Part shown: positions 5,383-5,792 of the stretch, piece after piece
Layout: each line of letters starts with the position of its first letter
Numbering within the stretch: the stretch's first letter is position 1
Assembly (NCBI GenBank): GCA_012512355.1
Contig: JAAZEI010000234.1
Span: 1-5,792 of the forward strand
Source: Clostridiales bacterium
GTDB taxonomy: Bacteria; Bacillota; Clostridia; Christensenellales; Aristaeellaceae
DNA length: 5,792 nucleotides
Reading direction: 5' to 3'
Notes under the pieces: model-generated
Databases searched by the model: none
Seen by the model: the letters and a program-made list of their open reading frames with translations, nothing else
Told to the model about the DNA's origin: nothing
Made by a program: the position numbers and the translations under genes

Positions 5383-5792
5383 TCAGTTGCCGCACTCAAT
5401 GCTGATGTCGTTGAATTTTTTAAGCAGCACATCCATTGAGAGGTTCTTTTTATCTTTGTCCCCAACATCCATCTCGATGCCGCCCTGGTGCATCATCAGC
5501 AGCCTGCTGCCATATTCCAGCGCATAGCGCAGGTTGTGGGTGACCATGATGGCCGTGAGCTTGCCTTCTTTTACCATGCGCTGCGTGAGGGTCATGATGG
5601 TATCGGCGGCCTTGGGGTCGAGGGCTGCTGTGTGTTCATCCAAGATGAGAAAATCGATGGGGTAGAGCCTGCTCATGGTCATGGTCAGGGCCTGGCGCTG
5701 TCCGCCCGATAAGCTGCCGACCCTGGTATGCAGCATATTTTCAAGCCCCATATTCAGCTCATGCAGTAAATCCCGGTAGTGAGTCAGCCTGC
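5383..5792 (-). CDS. ABC transporter ATP-binding protein, C-terminal part (TrpXYZ-type importer likely)
   Basis: The right edge of the window cuts the gene: the frame stays open upstream of the first ATG at 5751, so that ATG is internal. The 135 visible residues contain the ABC signature LSGGQRQ, a Walker B region FLILDEHTAALDP with the catalytic Glu, the D-loop, and the switch His in MVTHN. The Walker A motif lies outside the window. The signature DEHTAALDP (His where most ABC proteins have Pro), followed by MVTHN, a YGSRLLMMHQGGI-like block and a short lysine-rich C-terminus, is typical of the ATPase paired with TrpX/TrpY-like binding protein and permease, an uptake system for tryptophan or related compounds. 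The partner genes would lie upstream, beyond 5792. ABC ATPase identity is certain; the substrate class is inferred from family resemblance. A terminator follows. Confidence 0.9.
   Translation of the reverse strand, partial: RLTHYRDLLHELNMGLENMLHTRVGSLSGGQRQALTMTMSRLYPIDFLILDEHTAALDPKAADTIMTLTQRMVKEGKLTAIMVTHNLRYALEYGSRLLMMHQGGIEMDVGDKDKKNLSMDVLLKKFNDISIECGN

Noticed and set aside
5256..5468. Minus-strand 70-residue frame between the ABC and FAD genes
   Set aside because: It crosses the end of the ABC gene and the terminator, and shows no family resemblance.

Overview
All five genes in this window lie on the minus strand, so transcription runs from high to low coordinates. A sepF-divIVA pair, strong AGGAGG-type ribosome binding sites and sigma-A-like promoters point to a Gram-positive Bacillota. 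The HlyD-like protein beside sepF and the large FAD-dependent protein fit a member of class Clostridia. The genus cannot be read from the sequence.

Layout in transcription order. (1) 5792-5383: the 3' part of an ABC transporter ATPase whose DEHTAALDP Walker B region resembles TrpXYZ-type amino-acid or aromatic-substrate importers; it ends in a clear intrinsic terminator (5325-5351). (2) 5259-3670: a complete 529-residue FAD-dependent dehydrogenase-like protein (COG2509-type) that starts at TTG and has its own candidate promoter just inside the terminator. (3) 3467-1887: a 526-residue membrane-anchored HlyD-like adaptor protein with a long cytoplasmic Pro-rich N-terminus and a Gln-rich C-terminal tail. 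(4) 1654-560: a very long SepF-like division protein (364 residues, against about 150 in Bacillus) whose SepF core is embedded between Gln/Pro/Tyr/Ala-rich disordered segments; it has a near-consensus promoter and a leader of about 158 nt. (5) 482-1: the first 160 residues of DivIVA, cut by the window edge.

Genes 3 to 5 form a compact division or envelope cluster. In many Bacillota sepF and divIVA are separated by ylmG and ylmH and preceded by ylmE (YggS family). Here sepF is followed directly by divIVA and preceded by the HlyD-like gene. SepF tethers FtsZ to the membrane and DivIVA marks curved or polar membrane. The HlyD-like protein is a plausible envelope-spanning partner, but that link rests on context alone. 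The main oddity is the shared low-complexity Gln/Pro-rich sequence in SepF and the HlyD-like protein, with a milder Pro/Ala/Gln-rich linker in DivIVA. I see no RNA gene, CRISPR array, insertion sequence or phage gene. No gap between genes exceeds about 235 nt.
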